Of a DNA stretch of 64,000 bases, positions 44,290-54,859 are shown piece after piece; position 1 is the stretch's first letter; every line of letters starts with the position of its first letter. The notes beneath the pieces were generated by a model, which was given only the letters and a program-made list of their open reading frames with translations, did not search any database and was not told the origin of the DNA. The stretch covers positions 1,366,001 to 1,430,000 of the forward strand of contig JBBDHG010000153.1 of assembly GCA_037951165.1 (NCBI GenBank). Direction: 5' to 3'. The position numbers were made by a program, and so were the translations under genes. The stretch comes from Lophius americanus (lineage: Eukaryota > Chordata > Actinopteri > Lophiiformes > Lophiidae).

Positions 44290-44755
44290 GTCTCCCTTCA
44301 AAAATGGAGTTGTCCATCCGTGACGGCAGACACGCAGTGTTTTGAAAAAGCATCTGAATGTACAGATGCGGAAGACCTTGAGCATTAATGAGCTTTTTCC
44401 CGCGGTGGTGAACCTTCCAAAATTCCTCCACTGCATGACAACGACTCATTCAGGTAGTCACAAAAGATCCAAAGAAGCCTGGTTAAAGTACATTTTTCAT
44501 GGCTCCACAACTGGAACGCTCGACAAATGTGGAAGAGAGGGGCCTTGATCTGGTTTAAACCAAAGACAGCATTCCACAAAAGAGGACAATGAACCTACGG
44601 TCAAGCATGGAGGTGGTAGTGTCACGTTGTTGAAGGCTTTCTTGCCTCAGGTCGACCTGCCATTGTACAAAAACAGGAATGTTGCTCCCTAACAGAAGAT
44701 TCTAAAGCAGAATGTCAGGTCATCAGTCTGTGAGTTGAAGCTCAGGTCCAACAAA
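44290..44755 (+). mobile_element. Tc1/mariner transposase pseudogene
   Basis: Two blocks match Tc1 transposases. N-terminal part: AATTCCTCCACTGCATGACA ACGACTCATTCAGGTAGTCA CAAAAGATCC. Central/C-terminal part: a frame with TVKHGGGSV (44,599-44,625), then a decayed LLKAFLPQVDLP, then QKILKQNVRSSVCELKL (about 44,694-44,745), corresponding to the conserved 'VKxGGGSxMxWGCF ... ILxxNVxPSVxxLKL' region. The W-G-C-F is lost, the catalytic Asp residues cannot be located, and stops and frameshifts break the frame. A different subfamily from the relics at 41.5 and 49.3 kb. Confidence 0.8.
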
Positions 44756-44759
44756 CCCT

Positions 44760-45788
44760 TTTTTGTTCAAATGGTCCGATACAACAGAATCTGAGAGTCT
44801 CTCATCCCTTCTGATTGGACTCTGGGGATACCCTCATCCAATCTTATCCACTTTGCACTGCCGAAACAACCACATGATAGAAGAAAAAAAAAATTGCAAT
44901 TAAAATCATCTTCAATTGTTCTGGAATTTAGCGTTAAAGAAAAATCTGCCGAATAGGTAAGAACTGATTGACTGGCTAGAATTCTTAAAATTAAAAATTT
45001 AGCCACCAACACACCATGGAAAACAGTGGGCTTCCCCTTTTATGCGCCCTAGGAGCATGTATTGGGGTCAAGGATTTTGCAGATGGGCCCTATTACATTA
45101 AGGTAGAGACAAAAAATCCCCCCAAAAATGTTGGCTTTCTTTTTGTGCAGTGTTATGAAGAACTAACTGTTACAAAGCTGGATTTGTATCAACAACTGGA
45201 AGTTTGAGTTTCTCTTTGGGCTCTTTATCCCAACATCACTCACACATGACCACATGGTGGATTCGGAGGTTACTGTCTTAATTGGTTTGTTGTTGAGTTC
45301 TGCTGGTATCAGTTTATTTAGGTCTGAATAAAAATGAATTCCAGTCGATGTGTTCGTAGGAATGAAGCTTATTAATCTTTTTTTAAACTTATTGTAACAA
45401 CATTCTCTGTCTTTATTTCCCTTTTTCTCTTTTACCTCGTCCACTTGAATCAGCTTGGACCAATCAGAATTGGCCATAACCTCTTTGAGTCAATCACCTC
45501 TCTTTTTGTCCAAACTCTGTTCTCTGCTGCTGTCGGCCGTCATTTTTAGAGTCCGATCAATGCAACCTTCCTCCATTCACCCACACCCGGTCTTCATCAC
45601 CTTGAGAATCCACGAGTCCGTCCACTGAAATCTCCTCGCCACATCCCTCTTTGTCCCTTCACCAACATTCACGCAGACTCAAACATACAACCTGCTGGTA
45701 TTAGCTGGAAAACTAAGATATTGAATAGAACCAGCCGAACTCGATTTCGACTTCGATGGATTTAACTCACAAATCAGTCGAAGGAGCA
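44760..45788. other. Non-coding DNA, no gene recognised
   Basis: Frames of 63-104 codons on both strands are unsupported. Poly-A at about 44,884. Unique-looking sequence to the minisatellite. Confidence 0.4.
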
Positions 45789-45790
45789 CA

Positions 45791-45905
45791 GGACCTAACA
45801 GGACCTAACAGGACCTAACAGGACCTAACAGGACCTAACAGGACCTAACAGGACCTAACAGGACCTAACAGGACCTAACAGGACCTAACAGGACCTAACA
45901 GGACC
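45791..45905 (+). repeat. 10-bp minisatellite (GGACCTAACA)11, perfect
   Basis: Eleven consecutive identical GGACCTAACA units (45,791-45,900) with a partial twelfth (GGACC). No substitution in 110 bp. On the minus strand the unit is TGTTAGGTCC, which contains TTAGG but not the vertebrate telomere hexamer. Confidence 0.99.
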
Positions 45906-45909
45906 CCAG

Positions 45910-46830
45910 TCAAAGAAATCCAACCCCCTTCCTTTCCCCCATTAAAATGCATTGCGTTAGTTTGGTCATAAAATGACACCCCAAAAACACAGAATAAATA
46001 CAAGTATACTCGTATGTGTAGTGAATACGATTCATTTGCATTTCTTAAAACAAAAAAGGTTGATCATATCTTTTGCAAACAGATTTTATCAGGAATCAGA
46101 TAAAGAAAGAAAGAAACAAATTATTGTGTCCGAATGAAAATGCTTGAAGCTTACAAATTAAAGCATACTTGTAAGAGGATGGCCCAAACAGTCTTAGACA
46201 CTATGGTACCTACCTAAAGAACATTTTACCAGTACGCCCTTGACTTCCTGCAATGTCTCGTGTCGTGGATCAAGCCTTAAGTCATTTCTAGCAAAGCTGG
46301 CCACTTTGGGACAGATGCCCACTGCTACAGACACAGCTGAACTTTGGTGGAATGTTTAAGCACATTATGCAACATTGCTCTCTTGGACGTCTCTTGGGTT
46401 GATAAAACATTATAAATTCGCCACTAAGTCACGATAGCGGCGGACAGAATGTGATGAGGTAAATTCTAGGTCCCGCTTTCAGTGAACAGAAAGCCAAGCA
46501 TTAATGGCTGCCCCTTTAAATGGATAAGATGCAATTATGTACTATCTGGCGGCGCCTTTCCTTCTCTAACTCTTTTGGTTGGCCTCCATGGGCCTCTAAA
46601 TGGTTAAATAGTTAATGGATATTTACTACAGAGGTCTGGGAGTTGTAACATTTCAGTCATGTAGTAAAACTAAAATAATTGCAACTGTACAACAATAAAT
46701 GAAAATATTTCTGCACTTAAACAAGCACTTACAGATGTGGTGCCCCCTCCACCCAGATAGAGGGTTGTCCTTTTCCCGGTTGCCATTAAATCTGAGTTTT
46801 GCAGATGCTGAGAGGAGGAGGAAGAGTGAA
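45910..46830. other. Non-coding DNA; low-repeat block near 46.5 kb
   Basis: No gene recognised. 46,495-46,620 (GCATTAATGGCTGCCCCTTT, TGGCGGCGCCTTTCCTTCTC) has the texture of conserved non-coding sequence, but this is untested. Confidence 0.35.
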
Positions 46831-46831
46831 C

Positions 46832-47045
46832 TAGACCTATGCAATATCCCCGAAAAGTCCCCAATCCCGGGCGTTGTTCAATTAATCCCCCTGATTGAAC
46901 TGATTCAACGGTTAAAAAGTTATATCCGGAAAATCGTGTTTCAAATTTACAACCGACCTTTCCAAAATTCAATCCAGTACTTTCTCAAACTAAGGTCTAT
47001 GTAGGTGTTGAATTTTAAAATCATACACGAAATAGTGTGTGAGCA
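46832..47045 (+). repeat. Family A dispersed repeat, copy 14 (internal deletion)
   Basis: Head ATATCCCCGAAAAGTCCCCA, GGGCGTTGTTCAATTAATCC then directly TTCAACGGTTAAAAAGTTAT, TACAACCGACCTTTCCAAAA and AACTAAGGTCTATGTAGGTG. The internal unit between the head and the 'caacggtt' motif is deleted, giving the shortest two-ended form. The terminal hairpin is absent. Confidence 0.85.
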
Positions 47046-47264
47046 CTCAAGCTACAAATGCCGCCCACGTTCAGCGTCCTCGCCCTCTCTCTCCTCCCTG
47101 GAGCCGACCAGAGGACAGCTGTTGAGAACTCAGAGTTTTCAGATATGTTTACTCGGTAGACTTAAGATCTTTTGCAGATAAATCTCTTTATTTTTCACAC
47201 TGACTCGCATTAATTTCGAATCTTTGCTGAAGTCCTTGGGTAATGCGGCAGCAGCGGCGATGCA

Positions 47265-47395
47265 AAAAGAGCAGGTCCAGACCAAACTCCCTATTCTGTA
47301 GAGGCAAAACAGTTCCCACACAATTCCCAAAACAGTAAGCGACAGTGATGAGAAAAAAAAGGAAGAAGCTTTTTAACAGGCCTTGTGACTTAACT
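47265..47395 (+). repeat. Family D interspersed repeat, copy 3
   Basis: AAAGAGCAGGTCCAGACCAA ACTCCCTATTCTGTAGAGGC, AGTAAGCGACAGTGATGAGA and TTTTTAACAGGCC correspond to the 'gagcaggtctagaccc ... ggcgacagtggcgag ... cttttcatgggc' order of 11,257-11,500. Confidence 0.6.
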
Positions 47396-47408
47396 GGTTG
47401 GGTTGAGT

Positions 47409-47444
47409 GTGAGAGAGAGAGAGAAAGAGAAAGGGAGAGAGAGA
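47409..47444 (+). repeat. (GA)n purine tract
   Basis: GTGAGAGAGAGAGAGAAAGAGAAAGGGAGAGAGAGA-type tract, followed to about 47,790 by generally purine-rich sequence. Confidence 0.9.
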
Positions 47445-47449
47445 CTTTG

Positions 47450-48895
47450 ACTTTCAACACTACTTTATTTGCGAGCCGTGAACCCAAACAATAACATGAA
47501 AGGCATTCACATGCTCGGTGTCAACCGAGAGACTCCCTCAAGGAAAGAAAAGAGGGAAAAAGGGACGGGAGACAGGCTACAACGAGAGAGAAAAGGACGA
47601 CCAAGAGGTAACGATGACTGAGAGGAGAGAGGTAGACGAGCTGGAGGCCAGAGAGAGAGAGTATTAGAGGAGAGAGAGACCAGAGGAGATATAGAGGGGG
47701 AAAAAAAGGAAAAGTCTCCTTAGTAACTTGCATTAATGAGACCTGAATGTAAAGAGAAGGAGAGGGAGGTGGAGGGGAGATAAAACATAAATAATAAGTA
47801 TATGAGTCTTTTTCTATTTGAGTGAGCACATTTGACCCCAGCTGTAAAAAGGATTTCTGCCTAAATGGAGCTCTTCACTCAGACAATGAATCAATTTGAG
47901 TCCATGAAATTCTGAAAGCAAAAGGCAAGTCAGAAAATAATCTGCATTTGAAGAGAACATAGGCTCAAGTGTCCCGCGTGCTTTTACCTTCTTCCACTGT
48001 CTGGATTTCATTCAGGAGAGACTCCTTCAGGGTCCTCGACAGTCAGTGGACCTAAACGCCTTCCACTTCTTTCAGCTCTCAGAGAACTGAGGACGAAAGG
48101 TCCAACATTTAGCAGACTTCACGATACTTCATGCATTCCTTCTGCATTCATAAAGGCAGAGGTTTGTGAGTAGGAGCAGGAGAGTGATTTTGTGAGCGTG
48201 TATTTAAGTCTAGACCATCGCACATCCATAAGGTTTTACTGGTAAAGGGAGTACTCAACCATATGTGATGTGAGAAAAGGGGTCAATAGATTTTGTTGAA
48301 AACATCCCTCTGGTCAGTTCATAATTTAACGGGTTGAACGTTAATTCTAAGAGGAGAATTCACGATAAAAAATTTTTAGACAAGGCATTAAAGTGATAGT
48401 ATGGGTATTTGAGAGTGGGAGTAGCTGCAGCTGTAATAATTTAATTAGTTTATAGTTGTTTTGCATAATTCAAACAAACCATATTTTCCATTTGAAAACC
48501 TGAAACCCAAAATAAGCATCGGACCTTTCCCCAAATGTTCAACTGTAGAACGGGACCTTTTTTGTTGTTGATGGTAAAAACAAAACCCGTCCTACCTCTA
48601 GGACTTTTCAATATTCCCTTAAAAGAGGTAAATACATTCAGGCTCAATCAATCATCAATCATCTGAGATGAACTTTGTCCACCGCAAATAATTAGCTCAT
48701 GGCGGAAAAACCATCAGATGCTTCATTTTCAGATTTGATTAGTCTCCGTGAATCATTGAGGACAAAGACTGAAAATTGAATTATATTGATCGGGTTAGCT
48801 CAATGTGTTAACGACATGCTTGTACACTTATCAATGAATTTCCAACATATTGATAAACGTATTCCTGTATTGTGATACAGGCAGACAGAATAAAC
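47450..48895. other. Non-coding DNA, purine-rich then A/T-rich
   Basis: 47,520-47,780 is GA-rich (the 102-codon minus frame there is Ser/Leu-rich low complexity). No recognised repeat or exon in the rest. Confidence 0.4.
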
Positions 48896-48959
48896 TACTT
48901 TATTTTTATTTTTTTTGCCGTCTATAGTCTTTTATGGACGTCTTATCATCTTTTAATCC

Positions 48960-49146
48960 TCAAGTGTTCCCTTTTATTGTTCTTATTGCTTTTTACTGTG
49001 ACTGTGTTTTATTGACAGAGTCCATCGTTCTATGTTCTTCGTTCTTCTGCCTGCATATTGTTTTTGGTTGCTTCTACTCTGTTGTCCAAGCACTTTGTAA
49101 ACTCTGTTTTTAACGGGATATATAAATAAAGTTATTATTATTATCT
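48960..49146 (+). mobile_element. Retroelement 3' tail ('tatataaataaagttattatta')
   Basis: CTCTGTTGTCCAAGCACTTT GTAAACTCTGTTTTTAACGG GATATATAAATAAAGTTATT ATTATTATC is a classic teleost LINE/SINE 3' end with an AATAAA and ATT repeat tail. The 5' limit is uncertain. Confidence 0.65.
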
Positions 49147-49147
49147 T

Positions 49148-49256
49148 GGTCCGTATGTGTTGAGAGAGGACATGCAGTTGGTTGGTGTGACAGAGGAAGA
49201 TTCACGGGCAAGTGGAAGACAAAACTTCCGCTGTGGTTATCCGAAGGGATCGGTTT
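49148..49256 (+). mobile_element. RTE-type LINE 3' scrap
   Basis: GAGAGAGGACATGCAGTTGG TTGGTGTGACAGAGGAAGAT and CTTCCGCTGTGGTTATCCGA match the end of the RTE ORF ('REDM-x-VVGV-x-EEDA ... RCGDP') seen at 3,240-3,328. It immediately follows the tail repeat and precedes a Tc1 relic. Confidence 0.7.
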
Positions 49257-49261
49257 ACGAT

Positions 49262-49718
49262 TTTATACTTATTAGCCATTAAATCCTAAACCTTAACACC
49301 GGATGTCTTAAAATGTTGTCCTCAGAGTTGATGTGTTGAAAGCAAGAAGAGCGGATACGTTTTAGGATGTCAATGACATTGACAAGGACCAAACTGTGAC
49401 GCCAGATGACTGTGTCGGAGCATTTCCTCAAAATGCAGATCATGCTGGTTGTTCCCTGCCTACAGAGATTAGTGCTAACAAAGTAAACCAGCACCAAGGT
49501 CATGAGTGTCTAAGACACCTTGATAACGGTGGGGGGACTGAAGGCCAGCCTTTGTTGTCTGATCCCACACTAGAACCACTGCAGCAGTGTAGCTGAAAAA
49601 CGTATTTCCGGCTCTAATAGAACGTTACATAATGCATCACAGAGCTTTTTTGGCGGGAAAAAGGAGACCTAAACATTGTTAGGCAGGTGGTTTTAATGTT
49701 TTGGCTGATTGTGTAAGT
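49262..49718 (+). mobile_element. Tc1/mariner relic, non-autonomous, transposase on plus strand
   Basis: Left end ATTAGCCATTAAATCCTAAA and right end AGGCAGGTGGTTTTAATGTT TTGGCTGATTGTGTA are the inverted termini of the family at 41,517-42,149. N-terminal transposase remnants follow the left end: GTTGATGTGTTGAAAGCAAG, TTGACAAGGACCAAACTGTG, then a frame with FPQNADHAGCSLP (49,425-49,463; helix-turn-helix region) and HQGHECLRHLD. After CATAATGCATCACAGAGC it jumps to TTTTTTGGCGGGAAAAAGGA, so the catalytic core is deleted. Confidence 0.85.
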
Positions 49719-49721
49719 TGT

Positions 49722-50810
49722 GTGACTTGATGCAGAATGGAAATCTGACTGTATATAAATGCATTACTCCGTGTGATCTGCAGGACTCCAGTGCTGTTGC
49801 GCTTATTTTGCTTTGATAAATGTGTTATAGACCATTTATAAAGCCATTGGATATAATGCCTGGAGCCTTTATAATGGATGACATACTAGAAAGCAGTGAT
49901 AGACAACCCTATTCATATTTAAATACTGAAAGTAACAAATAGCCATTCCTCTTGCCAGCCTCAGTAGACCTCCCACAGCGCCCCGCCGACTAAACCAAAC
50001 TTTCCGAGGGGACCCTGATGCGTGCCCCATCCCATCGTTGGAGGTTCTGATTCACAGGACTGACAACCTTATTATGCGGCGCACTTATTATTGATATTAC
50101 GCCGCAGAGGCGCGGTTGCCATGGCCACCGAGCGAGAGACATTTAATTTTCTCTCCTCCATCATCATTATCTATGGGGCCATCTGTTGTGGAAAATGAAT
50201 TCAGCCTCATTTGCATGACTGATAAGCACATTCTTTATCTGTCCCACAGAAGGTCATATGCCATGGATTTGGGGACCAGAGAGAGAGGGCCGTGAGTGAA
50301 GGGGTGAAATTATGCGTGGTCTTACCTCTATGATGGAGGTAAATGAGGTGCATGTGTGTGTTTGAGAGTCTGGCTGTGTGCATGTGTCTGCATAATGCAT
50401 GGACGTGTAATGTTTATGTATGCCCTCTCGTTTATACCCATGCCATGTCTTTGTTCTCCTGTGGGTACCTCTGCATTTACATAAGCACGTGCCAGTGTGT
50501 GTGTGTTTGTGTATAAGCCCACCATGGCGACTGCATGCACAGATTTTGTGTGAATGCATATCTTTCTAGAATGATGTGTGAAATGCCGGCATGCCTTTGT
50601 AAGCGAAGGGCTGTAATTGTACACTGCTAAAAAAAAAATTAAAAATAAAAAGATTTTTATGCTACGAAAAAAAAAATCCTTATTTATACATATTCTGTAA
50701 AAAGATTTGAGGAAAAGACATCCGTTTTTGCCGCAACATGACGTTCTTGTCACAATTTAGCTTATTTAAACAATAGCTAGCTACAACAATGGTTTCCGTA
50801 TATATATATA
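49722..50810. other. Unique DNA with a candidate conserved non-coding block
   Basis: No gene recognised. 50,020-50,270 is low-repeat: CCTTATTATGCGGCGCACTT, TTGATATTACGCCGCAGAGG, GGTTGCCATGGCCACCGAGC, CATTATCTATGGGGCCATCT. GCGGCG...CGCCGC is self-complementary around an A/T core. 50,330-50,560 has scattered TGTGTG motifs. Confidence 0.35.
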
Positions 50811-50811
50811 T

Positions 50812-50900
50812 CATTTATTTTTTTATTTTACCATGTAAAGTTTTCATTTAGATTAAAAATCTCTTTTCCAAGAGTGACCTGGCCAATAATCTCTAGAAGA
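50812..50900 (-). mobile_element. LINE 3' tail (minus strand)
   Basis: The reverse complement reads GGCCAGGTCACTCTTGGAAA AGAGATTTTTAATCTAAATG AAAACTTTACATGGTAAAAT AAAAAAATAA, the same family tail as 23,690-23,884. Confidence 0.75.
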
Positions 50901-50904
50901 GGAA

Positions 50905-51374
50905 AATTATTGTTGTCTTTATTTAAGATTGAGAAGAAGATTAAAACCACAGGCTCAAGTTTCAGATTCAATAATTTTATTAAATGACACCAGAGCAAAG
51001 AAAGAAGCCAGATGTTTCCGAAACATGATCAAAAAGTCTCGTATTTACCAAAATAAACCTGCCAATTGGGTAAACCGATATTGCCAAAATAGTATTCTTC
51101 AATCTGGCACTAAAAGACAATAATGGGCCTTGACAGAAGACAAAAAAACAAAATACGAGAGTGTCATCTAAGATAAATGAAATAAAAGGAGTATCTGAAT
51201 CTCGTTATTTTGCTTTTTAAGTCCATTTCATGATCTAAGGATCCTTTGTTATGGTTAAATATCGGTCAATATAAACTAGAATATCTGATTCAGCAATAAA
51301 TTGGATATATTTTAATAACATGTATCATATAACAACAACAATAAATCTAATAATTAGGCTTACACGGCTTTTCC
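50905..51374. other. Non-coding A/T-rich DNA
   Basis: No gene or recognised element. The 64-codon frame at 50,929 is unsupported. Confidence 0.4.
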
Positions 51375-51375
51375 A

Positions 51376-51768
51376 CGACAGTATGAGTGTATCCCCGAAA
51401 AGCTCCCAATGCACTGCGTCGTAAAGGGACTAACCCCGGATTGATCTCCATATTATATTACGTCCAAAAAAGGGTGTTTTTATCAGAAGCTCCCCCTAGT
51501 GACTGAATTAAGAACCAGTAAAGAAAAAACATGATATATATCTTTGTATACAAGATCTCTATTCATATGACACAGATGTGGAATAAATCAGACCATGAAT
51601 TGAGAAATTATGGCATGAAAACTTTTAGAGATAAATCTCCACCTTGTGTGGGAACTATATAACCAATCTTTTCCAAAAATCAATCCAGTTCTTCCTCACA
51701 CTAAGGTCCATGTGGGAATAAAATTTGAAAATAATCCATGAAGGAATTTTTGAGTATCACGTTACTTT
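51376..51768 (+). repeat. Family A dispersed repeat, copy 15
   Basis: Head ACGACAGTATGAGTGTATCC CCGAAAAGCTCCCAATGCAC, unit AGAAGCTCCCCCTAGTGACT, 3' domain TCAATCCAGTTCTTCCTCAC, TAAGGTCCATGTGGGAATAA, ATGAAGGAATTTTTGAGTAT. It ends about 28 bp before a long CA tract; the hairpin end is not visible. Confidence 0.88.
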
Positions 51769-51791
51769 TCAGGGATATAATAAGACACGCC

Positions 51792-51921
<130 letters not shown>

Positions 51922-52047
51922 GTGAATTACATTGTACCTCACAAAGACAAGGCAAAAATTCTAAATAAAGGCCAGAAATAAATTCTATTGCCTTATTATG
52001 AGAAAGTGAATTGCTCTGATTATAGTGCTTGAGCATTGTCTTCGTGT

Positions 52048-52142
52048 TTAGCATTGTGCGCTCAGAGCAGGAAAGGTTGTGGGTTCACATTCACCTGGCA
52101 ACCTTGCCTTTTGTAAGCTGAGAAAGGCTCCAAGACCCCATT
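52048..52142 (+). repeat. SINE-type teleost repeat, decayed
   Basis: TTTAGCATTGTGCGCTCAGA GCAGGAAAGGTTGTGGGTTC ACATTCACCTGGCAACC resembles the 'ttagcactgtcgcctcacagcaagaaggttctgggttc' head; GGCTCCAAGACCCC may be the joined tail. Confidence 0.5.
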
Positions 52143-52144
52143 GT

Positions 52145-52944
52145 GAAGGAATTTTCCACTGAATGTCTCTTTTGCTCAGTCAAGCCCCAAATTTAGAATC
52201 TTCTGTCTTCCCATACGACCCAGATAGACCGCCTCTCCACAATGGATCCGTCTGTGTGTTCTATCAGCAAGACGTGACCTCAGTGAGAACATCTACATCT
52301 CACATGGAAGTCCAGAGCCAGAAGAGTCTCTACAGTGCTTTATTTATTTACTTCATGTGAGGTTACATACTTAAAGTATCTGTGTCCGTTCTCTTCCAGA
52401 GGAGCTGTTATGATAAATTGTTGGATGGCTGTCTGAGGAAATTGCGTCCCACTTTATCGTCATTATTTAAATTAGCTTGAACCCTGTTTTGTTTTATATG
52501 GTCAGTGGCTGGAATTCTTGTAGCCAATCGACAAAACCGAATGTTTGGCCTCTTCATAGCCTGCAAACTATATTTTGTTATTATTATTCTAGTATCTAGT
52601 ATTTTGAGTTTTAATCCTCCATGTGAGTTCATGCCAGTGAGTTAGTCTGGTACAGTCTGCATTTATTGATTAATTTGCCACTTGGAGGGTGAATACACAG
52701 CACCTGACATTTGATCATCCTATAAAATTGTTGTGGCAGACGCATTAGCAAACAACAGTCTCCTATTTTTACACACTCAGCAGACACAGAGTAGCATTAG
52801 CATTTATCTAGTGTCACGTGTCTCTCCGCCCGATGAATGTAATTCCAGAATGAACCTTCTAGCTATGCTTCTTTTCGTAGTTTTTCTATCTCTCTCCTTA
52901 GAGGGCCTAACCCAGAGTCCGTCCCATGGAAGCCCATCTAGGAA
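52145..52944. other. Non-coding DNA, no gene recognised
   Basis: Unique-looking sequence. Frames of 65-74 codons are unsupported. Confidence 0.4.
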
Positions 52945-53166
52945 GTGACCGAAAGATTGAGGTTTAAGACACAAGTGGCAGAAGTGAGTTTTCTTAGGAT
53001 GGTTAAGGTGCAGAGCTCGGACATCAGAGGGAGCTCAGAGTGGAACACCTTTGGATACCTCGGGATGAGCTGGAGAGTGTTGCTGAGAGGAGGGACATCT
53101 GGAATACCCTTCTTTTTTTTTTGGCCTGCTGCCATTGCAACCGGACCCCAGCTAAGCGGAAGATAA
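52945..53166 (+). mobile_element. Non-LTR LINE relic, C-terminal ORF fragment
   Basis: One open frame of 73 codons reads TERLRFKTQVAEVSFLRMV, then VQSSDIRGSSEW, a segment with YLGMSWRVLLRGG, and ATGPQLSGR at the stop. Teleost LINE ORFs have 'TER-x-R-x-x-x-QAAEM-SFLRRV ... RSSDIREGL' shortly before the end. A large internal deletion joins this to the extreme C-terminus also seen at 37,028-37,220. A poly-T run (53,111-53,120) interrupts it. Confidence 0.75.
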
Positions 53167-53169
53167 TGG

Positions 53170-53474
53170 AATTTTTAACACTTGCCAAATGATGCTGGCT
53201 AAGCACCAACAAAACGAATCTCTCTGTATATCAGGTTCGGTTTTTGAACACAGAGTCCGTGGAGATGTTGCTGGAACACCTGCCTGACTGACCACGGTGG
53301 ATTTCTTTTTGGGTTTAGCCTAAATAGACCCAAAAATGATGCTCTTTGGTTATTTGAGAGCAGATGATGATTTTCTGTGGATTTATAACTTATAGCAGCA
53401 TTTTTTAATTTTTTTTATTACATTAGGCACAGTCATGTCATACATGACAAAGGAACTATAGGGCTAGAGTTAGG
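53170..53474. other. Non-coding DNA, no gene recognised
   Basis: Unique-looking DNA with a T-rich run near 53,405. Confidence 0.4.
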
Positions 53475-53805
53475 AAGTTGTGTCCAACAAACGCTTTTTT
53501 TCGTAAAAAAAAGCTCCCACTAGTAAGTAGAATATGATATCTACCAGATAAATCTCCTGAAGTCGATTATGAGAAATTATGACATGTAAACATTTGGACA
53601 AGCAGCTCCCCTAGTGGTGGAAATATGAGAATGAACTATTCCAAAATCAATCCAACTCTTCCTTTCACTAAAGTCTACGGGTGTATAGAATTTGAAGATG
53701 ATCCATGGAACAGACTTTGACTAATGGGGCTCCCACGAAGGCTCTGTGGTAAACGCACTAGTGACGACTCCATAATATCCCCCACTTTTGGGGGGATTTA
53801 AATAT
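53475..53805 (+). repeat. Family A dispersed repeat, copy 16 (hairpin end intact)
   Basis: GAAGTTGTGTCCAACAAACG, AGCTCCCACTAGTAAGTAGA, AGCTCCCCTAGTGGTGGAAA, TCAATCCAACTCTTCCTTTC, TGATCCATGGAACAGAC and GTGACGACTCCATAATATCC, ending in the hairpin ATCCCCCA-CTTT-TGGGGGGAT at 53,777-53,797. Stem substitutions relative to the consensus CCCCGA/TCGGGG are paired on both arms. Confidence 0.88.
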
Positions 53806-53809
53806 GAAT

Positions 53810-54257
53810 TGAGTTTGGGTATTTTTTATAATTGAATGAAAAAAATCAGTTCCCTTCCAGTCCAATGGGTGATGCTTCGGGCATTTCTTCCGGTGAAGGC
53901 ATCAGAGGTGACTGTTAAAAGTGTGAGAGGAGGTCTATTAAAGAAAGATGGAGGCATTGGAGATGCTTAACGGTGGAGCATCTAAAACACGATTGGATTT
54001 TTCTTCTTCTACATTGACTAACGAGATGGATAAGATATGGAGAAGTGTCTTATACCTTACTCTACCAACATAAGAGTCAAGCCAAGGGCGCAATTCAGTT
54101 CAGTATATATAAATATCTTGAATATTGCTAAATGTTTAATTGATAAGAAACCAGGAAATTAATGGACACATTAAAGTAAAGAGAACAAATTAACTATGTA
54201 AGTTGTTACCGTGTTTTATGCTTTGACAAATGTAGGATTATACTTATTAACATTATC

Positions 54258-54290
<33 letters not shown>

Positions 54291-54794
54291 ATTGCTTATT
54301 ATCTAAAACAAGAAAAAGCAACTGAACACTTTTTGCCGGAACTTGAACTTTGCTCTAGCCATGAGACTTAACTTTGTTCGCCCCAGCTTCCTTCTCCGCC
54401 CGAGTTGAATCCTCGGGTTGAAAGAACGACCTGTAGCGCCTCCCACCAGCCAAATTTTACCCACCGGACTTTTAAACGAAGAGCCCAAAATATGAGGGAG
54501 ACAGTTGACGTAGTAGATGAACACTAGAGGAAAACAACATATTAAACTCGTGTGTCATTTCTGTTCTGTTCTCTAAACGACGCATTTTAAATGTCCTCTG
54601 GAAACACTTCTGTTGCGTTGTGTGGGATTTTCTTAATTTGTTGTGCTGTCGAATTTCCAAATGCTGCCCATGTGTTGTCAAACGGATGAAGATGATGTTT
54701 TGCTTGTGTTTTTTTCTAATTTGTACGTGTTTTCTCAGTTTGGGGCGTTTTTCCCCCTGTCGGCCACCGACAGGATTATCCCTGAGATTTTGAT

Positions 54795-54796
<2 letters not shown>
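53810..54796. other. Non-coding DNA with an (ATT)n repeat
   Basis: (ATT)10 at 54,260-54,289. 54,300-54,530 (GAACTTGAACTTTGCTCTAG ... CCCGAGTTGAATCCTCGGGT) is unrecognised and includes a short inverted CCCGAG...CTCGGG. No gene supported. Confidence 0.4.
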
Positions 54797-54828
<32 letters not shown>

Positions 54829-54854
54829 TTGTGTGTGTCAGTGTGTGTGTGTGC
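54797..54854 (+). repeat. (GT)n microsatellite
   Basis: ATGTGTGTGTGTGTGTGTGT run with TTTG and TCAG interruptions, about 58 bp. Confidence 0.95.
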
Positions 54855-54859
54855 AGGTA

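Noticed and set aside
45791..45905. Interstitial telomere repeat
   Set aside because: The unit TGTTAGGTCC contains TTAGG but not TTAGGG, and the period is 10, not 6.
45791..45905. CRISPR array
   Set aside because: Units are contiguous 10-mers with no spacers, in a vertebrate-type genome.
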